Shown here: piece after piece, positions 54,675-63,953 of the stretch
Position numbering within the stretch: position 1 is the first letter of the stretch
Layout: each line of letters opens with the position of its first letter
DNA from: JBHJGP01 sp050331695
GTDB lineage: Bacteria; Pseudomonadota; Alphaproteobacteria; Geminicoccales; Geminicoccaceae
Direction of reading: 5' to 3'
Assembly (NCBI GenBank): GCA_050331695.1
Contig: JBHJGP010000016.1
Coordinates: 62,001-126,000, forward strand
Length of the DNA: 64,000 bases
Notes under the pieces: model-generated
Databases searched by the model: none
What the model was told of the DNA's origin: nothing
The model's input: only the letters and a program-made list of their open reading frames with translations
Translations under genes and position numbers: made by a program

Positions 54675-55684
54675 AGAAAAACCTCGCGGAGGTCGATCGA
54701 GCTTTCGACGCCGATCTTTTCGCCATGGTCGTCCAGCCAGGTCTCGCACCGCTGACGGCCAAGCTTGAAGAGATACTGAAGAAAATCCCAGTCGGCGTTA
54801 AGCTTAGAGGAGACGCTGAGCCTGGCCATTTCGTCTTCGGCTTCGATCGCGTGGATGTTCATCCGCTTGTAGCTCTCGCCGTTCAGATGGCCGTCGTCGA
54901 TCAGCCGGGTCACGAATTCGATCGCCCGCATCTCGCGCATCAGGGACGAGTTGAAGCTCAGCGTGTTGACCCGGTCGTAGATCCCCTGGGCCGATTTCGG
55001 GACTTCGGGAATATTGATCGGATTGATCTGGACGATCAGCACATCCTGACAGTTGGTGTGATAGATCAAGGGATAGATCGGCGGATTTCCCATATAGCCG
55101 CCGTCCCAGAAATACTCGCCGTCGATCTCGACAGCCTGGTAGAGGAAGGGAAGACAGCCCGAGGCGAGCACGCAATCCGGCGTGATCTCTTCGGGCTGAA
55201 ACACCCGGATCTTGCCGGTCAGCACGTTGGTTGCACAGAGCTGGAGGCTGACCGCGCAGTGGTGCTGCAGGAAATCGAAATCGACGACCTGCTCCAGGAC
55301 CTCGCGCAAGGGATTGATGTTCAGCGGGTTGAGCTGATAGGGCGAGAACACACGGGAAAGATTGTCGAAGACGATCCAGCTCGGCGACAGATCCATGTTG
55401 CCGGGGCTCAACAGTTTGTCGAACGGCGTCGGCTGCAGAGGGCTCAATTTCGCGGCGTCGGAAATCTTCTTCCAGAAGTCGGTCAACGCTTGGCGGGCCC
55501 CGTCATGGCCGTCTTTGGAGAGCCCGTAGGCCGTGACCGCCGCGTTCATGGCACCGGCGCTGGTTCCGACCAGTCCAGCGATCTCGACCTCGTCCATTTC
55601 CAGGAGACGATCCAAAACGCCCCAGGTGAAAGCGCCGTGAGCGCCGCCGCCCTGGAGCGCCAGATTAAGTCTTTTCTTGTTCAA
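54671..55684 (-). CDS. Patatin-like phospholipase
   Basis: A 337-residue patatin-family acyl hydrolase. The oxyanion loop QGGGAHGAF is at 11-19, the nucleophile Ser42 is in G-T-S-A-G, and the dyad Asp194 is in D-G-G. The TTG at 55684 is taken as start because it places the glycine loop at the usual distance; ATG 55729 is in frame but would overlap bdhA. In PHB-storing alphaproteobacteria such proteins often accompany 3-hydroxybutyrate dehydrogenase, as here. Confidence 0.85.
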   Translation of the reverse strand: MNKKRLNLALQGGGAHGAFTWGVLDRLLEMDEVEIAGLVGTSAGAMNAAVTAYGLSKDGHDGARQALTDFWKKISDAAKLSPLQPTPFDKLLSPGNMDLSPSWIVFDNLSRVFSPYQLNPLNINPLREVLEQVVDFDFLQHHCAVSLQLCATNVLTGKIRVFQPEEITPDCVLASGCLPFLYQAVEIDGEYFWDGGYMGNPPIYPLIYHTNCQDVLIVQINPINIPEVPKSAQGIYDRVNTLSFNSSLMREMRAIEFVTRLIDDGHLNGESYKRMNIHAIEAEDEMARLSVSSKLNADWDFLQYLFKLGRQRCETWLDDHGEKIGVESSIDLREVFL

Positions 55685-55706
55685 GACCGTACCCCCGCCA
55701 GCGGCA

Positions 55707-56486
55707 TCACTGGGCGGTCCAGCCGCCATCCATCGCCAAGGCCTGGCCGGTGAGCTGGTCAGCACCTTCGGAGCAGAGGAACAGGGCGAACTGGCCCAGT
55801 TGGGTCGGTGTCACGAACTCCATCGACGGCTGCTTTTCCGCCAGAAGCTTGGTCTTTTCGTCGTCGACGCTGGTCCCGTTCTCCTTGGCCCGGTCCTCGA
55901 TCTGCTTTTCAACCAAGGGCGTCAGGACCCAGCCGGGACAGATGGCGTTGCAGGTGATGGCGGTGCGCGCGGTTTCCAGCGCGACCACCTTGGTCAGGCC
56001 GACGATCGCGTGCTTGGCCGCGACGTAAGCTGCTTTTTGGGGTGATGCCACCAGGCCGTGAGCCGAGGCTATGTTGATGATCCGGCCCCAGTCGCGCTCC
56101 AGCATTTGGGGCAACACCGCCTTGATGCCGTGGAATACCGCGGATTGGTTGATCGCGATGATCGCGTCCCATTTCTCGTCCGGAAAATCCTGGATCGGCG
56201 CCGTGTGCTGGATACCGGCATTGTTCACGAGCACATCGACTTGGCCGAAGGTCTTGGTGGTGTTGTCGATCAGGCCCCGGACCCCTTCGCCGTTGCTCAG
56301 ATCAGCACCATCATAGGCCACCTCGGTGCCATGGGTTTCGGCGAGGTCGGCCCGGGTTTTCTCGATCTCGTCCAGATCGCCGAAGCCGTTGAGCATAATC
56401 TTGGCGCCGGCGCCGGCGAAGACTTCCGCGACACCCAAACCAATACCGCTCGTTGATCCGGTGACGATGACGCTCTTGTCCCGCAT
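55707..56486 (-). CDS. bdhA: 3-hydroxybutyrate dehydrogenase
   Basis: A 259-residue short-chain dehydrogenase matching D-3-hydroxybutyrate dehydrogenase in length and sequence style. Cofactor motif TGSTSGIGLG (9-18), NNAGIQHTAPIQDFP, catalytic Ser141, Tyr154 and Lys158, and the C-terminal GQALAMDGGWTAQ, which is characteristic of BdhA. It converts 3-hydroxybutyrate to acetoacetate in PHB use. ATG 56486 has AGGAGAG eight bases ahead. The patatin gene follows on the same strand. Confidence 0.93.
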   Translation of the reverse strand: MRDKSVIVTGSTSGIGLGVAEVFAGAGAKIMLNGFGDLDEIEKTRADLAETHGTEVAYDGADLSNGEGVRGLIDNTTKTFGQVDVLVNNAGIQHTAPIQDFPDEKWDAIIAINQSAVFHGIKAVLPQMLERDWGRIINIASAHGLVASPQKAAYVAAKHAIVGLTKVVALETARTAITCNAICPGWVLTPLVEKQIEDRAKENGTSVDDEKTKLLAEKQPSMEFVTPTQLGQFALFLCSEGADQLTGQALAMDGGWTAQ

Positions 56487-56621
56487 GACCACGGCTCTCC
56501 TCATGTTCGTTCGACTTGTTGCGTCGCAACATAGGACTGTCGCCATAGCGCTGCTAGGCTAAGTTGAAGGCATCACGGTTTTGCTACAGCCGCCGGTCAC
56601 GCTGTGCGAGAGTAGGACGCT

Positions 56622-57362
56622 ATGTCGTCTCCTGAGCTTCCGTCCCAACCCATTGCCCTGTTTCTCGACGTCGACGGTACGCTGGTCGAGATCCAAGACC
56701 GGCCCGAGACCGTGCGGGCCGACGAGGCGCTTTTGTCCCTCCTGGAGCAGCTCGAAAGGCTTACCGAACGGCGATTGGTGCTGATCAGCGGACGGCAGAT
56801 CGACGATATCGATCGGATTGTTGCACCCTTGAAATTGCCCGCCGCTGGTTCGCATGGCGGCCAGTGGCGCTCGGTGGACGGCGAGCTTGACACCGTCAAT
56901 GTCGATGGCGCGTCGCTTGCGAGCCTTAGAGAGGCGATGGACGAGCAGACGGAGCGCTGGCCCGGCACGTGGATCGAACAAAAGCCGATGAGCATGGCGC
57001 TCCACTACCGGGCAGTCGCCGATGCCAAGGATCCTTTGGGCGAGGCGCTTCGAGACATCGTCGATCGCGATCCGGACTTCAAGCTGATGGCCGGGAAGAT
57101 GGTGTACGAGATCAAACCGCAGGGGGTCGACAAAGGACGCGCGATCGAACGCTATCTGAACGATCCGTTGTTCTTTGACGCGACACCGGTCTTCATCGGC
57201 GATGACGTGACCGACGAAGATGGCTTCAAGATGATCAATGACCGCCAGGGCCTATCGATCCGGGTCGGCGGCCGGGACGGCTCCGCCGCCTGCTGGGAAC
57301 TCGAGAACGTCACCGCCGTGCACCGATGGTTGAGCGACCTGGCGAACCACCTGGAACGCTAG
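56622..57362 (+). CDS. otsB: Trehalose-6-phosphate phosphatase
   Basis: A 246-residue HAD-superfamily OtsB. Catalytic Asp16 and Asp18 are in LFLDVDGTLVEI; ISGRQIDDIDRIV, GSHGGQWRS and the metal-binding GDD (193-195) with VTDEDGF complete the active site. It removes phosphate from trehalose-6-phosphate. It lies 66 bp ahead of the otsA start, in the order otsB-otsA, and diverges from bdhA. Confidence 0.93.
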   Translation: MSSPELPSQPIALFLDVDGTLVEIQDRPETVRADEALLSLLEQLERLTERRLVLISGRQIDDIDRIVAPLKLPAAGSHGGQWRSVDGELDTVNVDGASLASLREAMDEQTERWPGTWIEQKPMSMALHYRAVADAKDPLGEALRDIVDRDPDFKLMAGKMVYEIKPQGVDKGRAIERYLNDPLFFDATPVFIGDDVTDEDGFKMINDRQGLSIRVGGRDGSAACWELENVTAVHRWLSDLANHLER

Positions 57363-57428
57363 GCACATCCCCCCGTTTACGCCGTGCGTCGAGACTGGGA
57401 AGGCACCAACTCCGAGGAAGTGGGCACC

Positions 57429-58853
57429 ATGGCTGCAGAAGAGAAGGACCGGCGCCTCGTCGTGGTTTCAAACCGGGTTCAGGTGATTGCCCGAGGCAAG
57501 CGCGATTCCAGCGCCGGGGGACTGGCCGTCGGTGTCGGTGCGGCTTTGCGCGAAACGGGGGGGCTGTGGTTCGGCTGGAGCGGTGAGGAGGTCGACGAGC
57601 CGACTCCGGTCCGCCGTTTTTCAGCCGGTAGCATCAGCTACGCGCTGATGGATCTAACGTCAGACGAGTATCATTACTTCTATGAGACCACCGCCAACCG
57701 GGCGATCTGGCCGCTGTTCCACTATCGGCTGGATTTGGCATCTTTCGACAGTTCCGCCTATCTCACCTATCTGCGGGTGAACCAGAGATATGCCGAGGGT
57801 CTGCTGCCCGAATTGAAGGCCGATGATCTGATCTGGGTTCACGACTATCAGCTTTTTACGCTGGGCTCGGAACTCAGGCGCCGGGAGGTCAAAAACAGGA
57901 TCGGCTTCTTTCTCCATATCCCGTGGCCGGCGCTGGACGTCTTTCTCGCATTTCCCTGGCACAGACAGATCGCCGAAGCACTTTGTGCCTATGATGTGAT
58001 CGGCTTTCAGACCGAGCGCGATCGCCACCACTTCTTCGAATATCTGGAATTTGAGAAGATCGCCCGGCGGGTCGACGAGCAGACGGTCCTCTCCAGCAGT
58101 CGTATGTCCAAGGTGGTGGTCGAGCCGATCGGCATCGACTACGACGCCTTCCAGGAGATGGGCGAGACCAAGGACGCCCAGCGCCTCGCCACCTCGGTCG
58201 CCAAATCGCTGGTCGGCCGCAAGCTGATCGTCGGCATCGATCGGCTGGACTATTCGAAAGGCATCGGCCAGCGCCTGGAATCCTTCCAGGCGATGCTCGC
58301 GAGCTTTCCCGAAACCCGCCGGGAAACCATCTACATCCAGATCTCCGCGCCTTCGCGCCAGAACGTGCCGGAATATCTGCGCATGCGTGAGGAGGTGGAG
58401 GGGCTGGCCGGTCACATCAACGGCCGGTTCGGCGAAGCCGACTGGGTGCCGCTTCGCTACATCAACCGTTCGTTCAACCGCCGGCAATTGTCGGGTCTGT
58501 TCAAACTGGCGCGGATCGGTCTCGTCACGCCACTTCGTGACGGTATGAACCTGGTGGCGAAGGAGTTCGTCGCCGCCCAGGACCCTGAGGATCCGGGGGT
58601 GCTGGTCCTCTCGCGCTTTGCCGGTGCGGTCGCGGAACTGCGCGAAGGGGCGATCGTGGTCAACCCGTTCGATACCGACGCCGTCGGTCAGGCCCTGTTC
58701 CAAGGGCTGACCATGCCGCTCGAAGAACGGATCGAGCGCTGGAAGGCCATGGCCGGCGTGGTCAAATCCAACGACGCCGCGGCCTGGAGCCGGCGGTTTC
58801 TCAAGATCCTGGCGAGCAACGCACCGGCGCCTTCGGTCGACACCGCCGCTTGA
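57429..58853 (+). CDS. otsA: Trehalose-6-phosphate synthase
   Basis: A 474-residue GT20 glycosyltransferase making trehalose-6-phosphate from UDP-glucose and glucose-6-phosphate. Family residues are evident: VVSNRV with GGLAVGVGAAL, WVHDYQLFTLG, IGFFLHIPWPA, GIDRLDYSKGI and PLRDGMNLVAKEFVAAQ. ATG 57429 has GAGGAAG upstream and suits the family start; a GTG at 57384 is in frame. Trehalose protects against osmotic and drying stress. Confidence 0.95.
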   Translation: MAAEEKDRRLVVVSNRVQVIARGKRDSSAGGLAVGVGAALRETGGLWFGWSGEEVDEPTPVRRFSAGSISYALMDLTSDEYHYFYETTANRAIWPLFHYRLDLASFDSSAYLTYLRVNQRYAEGLLPELKADDLIWVHDYQLFTLGSELRRREVKNRIGFFLHIPWPALDVFLAFPWHRQIAEALCAYDVIGFQTERDRHHFFEYLEFEKIARRVDEQTVLSSSRMSKVVVEPIGIDYDAFQEMGETKDAQRLATSVAKSLVGRKLIVGIDRLDYSKGIGQRLESFQAMLASFPETRRETIYIQISAPSRQNVPEYLRMREEVEGLAGHINGRFGEADWVPLRYINRSFNRRQLSGLFKLARIGLVTPLRDGMNLVAKEFVAAQDPEDPGVLVLSRFAGAVAELREGAIVVNPFDTDAVGQALFQGLTMPLEERIERWKAMAGVVKSNDAAAWSRRFLKILASNAPAPSVDTAA

Positions 58854-58947
58854 GCCCGCCCGGGCTGGTCAGGGCGCTTTAGCTGGGCTAACGCTCCCGC
58901 CAAACCTCAATTTCGAACCGTCAATCCGATCTCGCGGAGCCCCGCCC

Positions 58948-59820
58948 ATGACCATTCGTCCCCGCCGCAGCGTTCTCTACATGCCCGGCTCGAACCCGCG
59001 CGCGCTGGAGAAAGGCAAGAGCCTGGCCGCCGACGGTCTCATCCTGGATCTGGAGGACGCCGTTTCGCCGGATGCGAAGGTGGACGCCCGGGACAACATC
59101 AAAACGGCGCTCCAGGATAAAGCGGCCTACGGTCGGCGCGAGCTGATCGTCAGGACCAACGGGCTCGCCACCGAATGGGGCCGGGACGATCTGGCGGCCA
59201 TGGCCACGGCCGGCGCCGACGCGATTTTGCTGCCCAAGGTCGAGAACGGCGAAACGGTGCGCGAGGCGGCCTCGATCCTGGAGGCCAGTGGCGCGCCGGC
59301 CGGGCTCGCCATCTGGTGCATGATGGAAACGCCGCTCGCGATGCTCCATGCCGAGGCGATCGCCGCCGCCCATCAAAAGCTTGCGGCCCTGGTCATGGGC
59401 ACGTCCGATCTGGCGAAGGAACTGAACTGCGCGCACACGGCCTTGCGCCTGCCGATGATCACCTCGCTCGGCCTGTGTCTGCTGGCCGCCCGAGCGCACA
59501 AACTCGCCATTCTCGACGGGGTTTATCTCGATCTCGGCGATGACGAGGGTTTTCGAGCCAGTTGCCAGCAGGGCCGGGAGCTGGGGTTCGATGGCAAGAC
59601 CCTGATCCATCCCAAACAGTTGGACGCGGCCAACAGTGCCTTCGCGCCCTCGGCAGAGGAGGTGGCCCAGGCGAAGAAGATCATCGAAGCGCACAAGGTG
59701 GCAGCGGCTGAAGGCAAGGGTGTGGTCGTGGTCGACGGCAAGCTGATCGAAAACCTGCACGTCGCCATGGCGGAGCGCTTGGTGGTCATGGCCGAGGCGA
59801 TCCAAGAAAAGGACGGTTGA
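58948..59820 (+). CDS. HpcH/HpaI-family CoA ester lyase (CitE-like)
   Basis: A 290-residue CitE-like lyase. RSVLYMPGSNPRALEKGKSL, the Mg2+-site LILDLEDAV, KVENGETV, the WCMMETPLAML glutamate and GKTLIHPKQL are all conserved. Relatives cleave malyl-, methylmalyl- or citramalyl-CoA. There is no neighbouring citrate lyase subunit. The CGGAG sequence upstream supports ATG 58948. It stands between otsA and the convergent phnE. Confidence 0.88.
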   Translation: MTIRPRRSVLYMPGSNPRALEKGKSLAADGLILDLEDAVSPDAKVDARDNIKTALQDKAAYGRRELIVRTNGLATEWGRDDLAAMATAGADAILLPKVENGETVREAASILEASGAPAGLAIWCMMETPLAMLHAEAIAAAHQKLAALVMGTSDLAKELNCAHTALRLPMITSLGLCLLAARAHKLAILDGVYLDLGDDEGFRASCQQGRELGFDGKTLIHPKQLDAANSAFAPSAEEVAQAKKIIEAHKVAAAEGKGVVVVDGKLIENLHVAMAERLVVMAEAIQEKDG

Positions 59821-59830
59821 CGGATCGCGC

Positions 59831-60643
59831 TTAGCGCACCCGTTCGCGCAGTCGGTCGGTGAGCTGTTCCATCACCAAAACGATGGCGAAGATCGCGATC
59901 ATGATCGAGCTGGCGTTCGGATACTGAAACAGATCGAACGCCACCTTCAGCTCCTGGCCGATACCGCCGGCGCCGACCAGGCCCAGCACGACCGACGACC
60001 GCACCGCCTTCTCCAGCGCGAACAGGGAGCTGTTGATCATCGACGGCAGCGCGTCCGGGATCACAGCGCTCACCAGAATGGCGAGCTTGCCGGCGCCGAT
60101 GGCCGTCAGCGCCTCTTGCGGCGCCTCCTCGGCATCCTCCATGGCCTCGGCGAAGAACCGGCCGCAAAAGCCGATCGTGTCGACGATGATGGTCATGGTC
60201 CCGGCAACCGCGCCAAGCCCGACGGCGGCGACGAACAAAAGCGCCCAGACCAGATCGGGCACGGTCCGAAACAAGGCGATCAATGCCCGGGCAAGCACGT
60301 TGAAAGGCCCCAAAGGACTGAGCCTTCTGGCCGCTAGCCAGGCGATCGGCAGGCTGATCACCACCCCTATGACGGTGCCGACGAAGGCGATCTGCAGGGT
60401 TTCGACGATCCGCCAGAACACCCGCGCGAGGAAAGCCGGCTCGAGATTGGGCGGCATCATCCGCCCCACCAGATCGACCATGCGCGGCGCGCCCTCAATA
60501 AGGCGCTCGGGCGACGGCGCCACCTGGGCCAGCGAGACGAGCAGGAACGCCGCCAGCGTGACCAGAACCGCGAAACCGGCCGCCGACGGGCGGTTGAGAC
60601 GGGCGGGAGGCGGCACCCCCCGCCGCCGGTCAGGCTCGCTCAT
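59831..60643 (-). CDS. phnE: Phosphonate-type ABC transporter permease
   Basis: A 270-residue PhnE-type permease. About six hydrophobic segments start with FAVLVTLAAFLLVSLAQVA, and the EAA loop ALTAIGAGKLAILVSAVIPDALP that docks on the ATPase is clear. The start overlaps the end of phnC by 14 bp, so the genes are coupled. Order on the minus strand is phnD-phnC-phnE. Confidence 0.9.
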   Translation of the reverse strand: MSEPDRRRGVPPPARLNRPSAAGFAVLVTLAAFLLVSLAQVAPSPERLIEGAPRMVDLVGRMMPPNLEPAFLARVFWRIVETLQIAFVGTVIGVVISLPIAWLAARRLSPLGPFNVLARALIALFRTVPDLVWALLFVAAVGLGAVAGTMTIIVDTIGFCGRFFAEAMEDAEEAPQEALTAIGAGKLAILVSAVIPDALPSMINSSLFALEKAVRSSVVLGLVGAGGIGQELKVAFDLFQYPNASSIMIAIFAIVLVMEQLTDRLRERVR

Positions 60644-61400
60644 AGATCGCCGTCACCATCGGCTCCGTTACCTCGCCAGGCGGTAGATTGAACGCCACAC
60701 GCCCGGCCCTGAGCGCAACGATCCGGTCCGAATAGCGCCGCGCATGGTCCAGATCATGACAGCTATAGACGAGCGTGATCTGATGATCCCGCACCAGCTC
60801 CGAAAACAACGCCATGACATCGGCGCCGGCCGTCGGATCGAGGCTCGCCGCCGGCTCGTCCGCCAGCAACAGTTTGGGACGGCGCACCAGCGCGCGGGCG
60901 ATCGCGACGCGCTGCGCCTGACCGCCCGACAGCGCGTCCGCCCGGGCGCCGGCCTTGTCCGCGAGCCCGACCTCGACCAAAGCCGCCATCGCCGCCTCAC
61001 GCCAGGATGCCGGCGCCATTGCCTGATGCCAGGCCCGCCAGCCCGACGGGCCGCCGAGCAGACCATGGATCACATTGGACAAGACCGACTGGCGGCGGAC
61101 CAGACCATGGGCCTGGGCGACGAACCCCACCTGCCTTCGAAACTTCTGCCGGTCGCGACCGAACCGTGGGCCATAAACGTTCTGCCCCAGAACCCGGACG
61201 CTACCCCGGTCCGGGCGCTCCAACCCTAGAAGACATTTGATGAGCGGCGATTTACCGGCACCATTGGCGCCGATCAGCGCGATCCGCTGGCAGGGCGCCG
61301 CCCGGAAGGCAACGCCATCCAGAACCCTGGCGCCGGAACCGAAGGCCTTGGTCAGGTCCCGGGCATCGACGACCCCGAACCCGACCGTTCCGTCGTCCAA
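60630..61400 (-). CDS. phnC: Phosphonate-type ABC transporter ATP-binding protein
   Basis: A 256-residue ABC ATPase. Walker A is GANGAGKS (44-51) followed unusually by Pro52 where Thr or Ser is common; the signature LSGGQAQR begins at 157; Walker B LLLADEP carries Asp181-Glu182; the switch His is in YSCHDLDHARRYSDRI. All catalytic residues are kept. It overlaps phnE and lies five bases after phnD. Confidence 0.9.
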   Translation of the reverse strand: MDDGTVGFGVVDARDLTKAFGSGARVLDGVAFRAAPCQRIALIGANGAGKSPLIKCLLGLERPDRGSVRVLGQNVYGPRFGRDRQKFRRQVGFVAQAHGLVRRQSVLSNVIHGLLGGPSGWRAWHQAMAPASWREAAMAALVEVGLADKAGARADALSGGQAQRVAIARALVRRPKLLLADEPAASLDPTAGADVMALFSELVRDHQITLVYSCHDLDHARRYSDRIVALRAGRVAFNLPPGEVTEPMVTAIYERA

Positions 61401-61405
61401 GCCGC

Positions 61406-62257
61406 TCAGTCGCCGACGAATGCCGAGAAGCTGTCGACCCCGATCGTCTGATACATCGAGCGGACATAGTCGTAATCGCTGTCGTCGATGCTGGTGAGAA
61501 AGAAGCCGCCGGCATATTTCGCGTTGACCTCGCCCTGAAGCACCGCCTCCATGAGCTTGGCACCGTCCTTGGCAAAAGCGTCCCGGACCGTCGCCACGGT
61601 GGCTTCATCGAGGCCCGTCCGTGCCACCAAAATGTCGTTCGGCAGATCTCGGCCCCGGGCCACGACCTTGAACGCCTGGTCGGGAAAGGCTTCCCGGATT
61701 CGCTGCAGATGGCCGAAATTCATACCGACGCCGGCGAGGTCGCCTCGGATCAGAGCCTCCACCGCGACGTTGCGGGCGATGATCTGCGGGTCATAGTCGC
61801 TGCCGTAGGCGAGACCCAGATCGGCCAGCGCCTGCGCCGGTCCCAGATGTTGCGAGGTCGAGCCGACCGATCCGAACGAAACCGACTGGCCCTTCAGATC
61901 CTCGACGCTGTCGATCGGACCGTCCGCCAGCACCACAATCTGCGCGAAATAATCGGGCCGTTGCCAGCCGACCACGATCTCAGGCTCGGCCAGCTCCTTG
62001 ATCACCACATATTCGGCCGGGCCGGTGAGCACGAAATCTGCCTGGTCCGCGTTCATCGCCTCCACCGCTGCGGTCCGCGAATTCACCGCAAACAGCTCGA
62101 ACGAAAGCCCGGTCGCCTCCTCCAGGGCTGTCTCGAAGGCGCCGAACTCCTGCTGCAGGACTTCCAACCCCTCGATATCGGTGACCGCGAACGAAAGATC
62201 CTCGGCCATCACCGGCGTGGCGGCGAGCAAGCCGACGGCGAACAGCGAACGAAACAT
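61406..62257 (-). CDS. phnD: Phosphonate-type ABC transporter binding protein
   Basis: A 283-residue PhnD-family periplasmic binding protein. The signal peptide MFRSLFAVGLLAATPVMA is cleaved before EDLSFAVTD. The core has ADFVLTGPAEYVVIKE, DLKGQSVSFGSVGSTSQHLGP and a FFLTSIDDSDYDYVRSMY end typical of this group. AAGGAAG precedes ATG 62257. No C-P lyase genes are in the window, so the ligand may be a phosphonate, phosphite, or another oxyanion. Confidence 0.9.
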   Translation of the reverse strand: MFRSLFAVGLLAATPVMAEDLSFAVTDIEGLEVLQQEFGAFETALEEATGLSFELFAVNSRTAAVEAMNADQADFVLTGPAEYVVIKELAEPEIVVGWQRPDYFAQIVVLADGPIDSVEDLKGQSVSFGSVGSTSQHLGPAQALADLGLAYGSDYDPQIIARNVAVEALIRGDLAGVGMNFGHLQRIREAFPDQAFKVVARGRDLPNDILVARTGLDEATVATVRDAFAKDGAKLMEAVLQGEVNAKYAGGFFLTSIDDSDYDYVRSMYQTIGVDSFSAFVGD

Positions 62258-62413
62258 TTTCTTCCTTTGAATGGTCCGTGTCCTCGTGAGAGGCCCGCGC
62301 TTAGCGCCTTGCTGTCACACCGCGATGACAAAAAGTCTGCCCGTCTCTCACACTCCGCGATCAACGCTGCTAGCTTTCGCCGAAACGAAACCAAACGAAT
62401 GGGAGGCAGAAGG
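62258..62413. promoter_or_regulatory. Divergent spacer between phnD and xylB
   Basis: A 156-bp spacer between two divergently transcribed units. It should contain both promoters. No Pho-box or other clear operator was recognised by eye. GGGAGG at 62401-62406 is the ribosome-binding site of xylB. Confidence 0.35.
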
Positions 62414-63907
62414 ATGGCCGAAGCGCTTTGTCTGGGGATCGATCTCGGCACCAGCGGTGTCAAGGTCATCGCCGTCGATGCAGCCGGGACCATCCGGGCC
62501 GCCGCCAACCGAACCTACCCGCTGATGACGCCCAAGCCCGGTTGGACCGAACAGGATCCGGACCGCTGGTGGGCCGCTTCGCTCGAAGCGATCCGGGAGG
62601 TCGCCGAAAAAACGGACGAAAAAATCGTAAGCATCGGTTTGACCGGCCAGATGCACGGCAGCGTCTTTCTTGACACGGACAAAACTGTGATCCGCCCGGC
62701 GCTCTTGTGGAACGATCAGCGCACGGCCGACGATTGTGCCGCAATCGAGGCCCGCCTCGGCCGGGAGCATCTGACGAAAGTCACCGGCAACCCCGCGCTC
62801 ACCGGCTTTCAGGCGCCGAAAATGCTCTGGTTGCGGCGATCCGAGCCCGAGGCTTACGCGCGCCTGGCCCACCTTCTCTTGCCGAAGGATTTTCTCAGGC
62901 TTCGTCTCACCGGCGCTTTTGCCACCGATTGTTCGGATGCCGCCGGCACCCTGCTGCTCGATCTTCGGGCCCGCGACTGGTCCCCTGACATCCTGGAGGC
63001 GCTCGCCATCGACCGCGCCTGGCTGCCGGACGTCTACGAGGGACCGGAGGTGACCGGCCATCTGAGCGACGAGGCCGCCGGCCTGACCGGTCTCACTGCA
63101 GGCCTGCCGGTGATCGCCGGTGGCGGCGACAATGCCGCGGCCGCGGTTGGCTGCGGCGTCATCCGGGCCGGCACCGGCTTTTCGTCCCTTGGCACCTCGG
63201 GCGTGACCTTTGTCCATAGCGACGAGGCGGTGATCGACCCCACCGGCGCGCTCCACGCCTTCTGCCACGCCGTGCCCGGCGCCTATCACCTGATGGGCGT
63301 GGTGCTCTCGGCAGCCGGCAGCTTACGTTGGTATGCCGAAAACATTTCAGACGGCGCAAAATCCGATGCCGAGCTGGCCGAGGCCGCTTCAAGAATTCCG
63401 GCCGGCTGCGATGGCCTCACCTTCCTGCCCTACCTCGCCGGCGAGCGCACCCCCCACATGGACCCGGACGCCCGCGGCGCCTGGGTCGGCCTCACGCTCG
63501 CCCATAACCGCGACCATCTGGTCCGATCGATCCTGGAAGGCGTCGCCTTCGCCATGGCCGACAGCGTCGATCTCATGCGCGATCTTAAGGTCGAGCCGGA
63601 AACCCTGTTTGTCCTGGGCGGCGGCGCCCGGAGCGGGCTCTGGCGCCAGCTTGTGGCCTCATCCTGTAACGTGCCGCTGCAAAGGATGGCCGCCGACGAG
63701 GGGCCGGCCATGGGCGCAGCCATCCTGGCGATGGTCGGCGCGAAACTGTTTTCGTCCCTCGACGAGGCGGTGGACTCCATGGTCCGGACCGACGGTGATC
63801 CCGACAGTCCCGAGCCCGGACTATTGTCTGAATTGGCCGCGCCCCGTGAGCGCTTTCGAAAACTCTATCCGGCGCTTCGGTCGGTGAGAGCATCAACCAA
63901 ATCTTAA
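62414..63907 (+). CDS. xylB: Xylulokinase
   Basis: A 497-residue FGGY kinase with xylulokinase hallmarks. The phosphate loop is GIDLGTSGVK (8-17), then GLTGQMHGSVFLD and ALLWNDQRTADDCAAI, which contact xylulose in XylB, the catalytic-Asp region IAGGGDNAAAAVG, FLPYLAGERTPHMDPDARG, and the second ATP loop VLGGGARSGLWRQL. ATG 62414 is chosen for its GGGAGG site; the frame stays open far upstream across phnD antisense. It phosphorylates D-xylulose for the pentose phosphate pathway. Confidence 0.93.
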   Translation: MAEALCLGIDLGTSGVKVIAVDAAGTIRAAANRTYPLMTPKPGWTEQDPDRWWAASLEAIREVAEKTDEKIVSIGLTGQMHGSVFLDTDKTVIRPALLWNDQRTADDCAAIEARLGREHLTKVTGNPALTGFQAPKMLWLRRSEPEAYARLAHLLLPKDFLRLRLTGAFATDCSDAAGTLLLDLRARDWSPDILEALAIDRAWLPDVYEGPEVTGHLSDEAAGLTGLTAGLPVIAGGGDNAAAAVGCGVIRAGTGFSSLGTSGVTFVHSDEAVIDPTGALHAFCHAVPGAYHLMGVVLSAAGSLRWYAENISDGAKSDAELAEAASRIPAGCDGLTFLPYLAGERTPHMDPDARGAWVGLTLAHNRDHLVRSILEGVAFAMADSVDLMRDLKVEPETLFVLGGGARSGLWRQLVASSCNVPLQRMAADEGPAMGAAILAMVGAKLFSSLDEAVDSMVRTDGDPDSPEPGLLSELAAPRERFRKLYPALRSVRASTKS

Positions 63908-63936
63908 TTCCTGCGTGGCATAGTCGGGTCCGATGG

Positions 63937-63953
63937 CCGGCAAAGTATGCCGG
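63937..63953. other. Hairpin after xylB
   Basis: CCGGCA and TGCCGG pair perfectly around a five-base loop, 30 bp after the xylB stop. No T-run follows within view. The rest of the window to 64000 shows no gene. Confidence 0.3.

Noticed and set aside
57660..58703. A 347-codon minus-strand frame opposite otsA
   Set aside because: OtsA shows every family motif on the plus strand; the antisense frame has none.
61709..62413. Upstream extension of the xylulokinase frame
   Set aside because: It runs antisense through phnD, and the GGGAGG-supported ATG at 62414 starts exactly where FGGY similarity begins.
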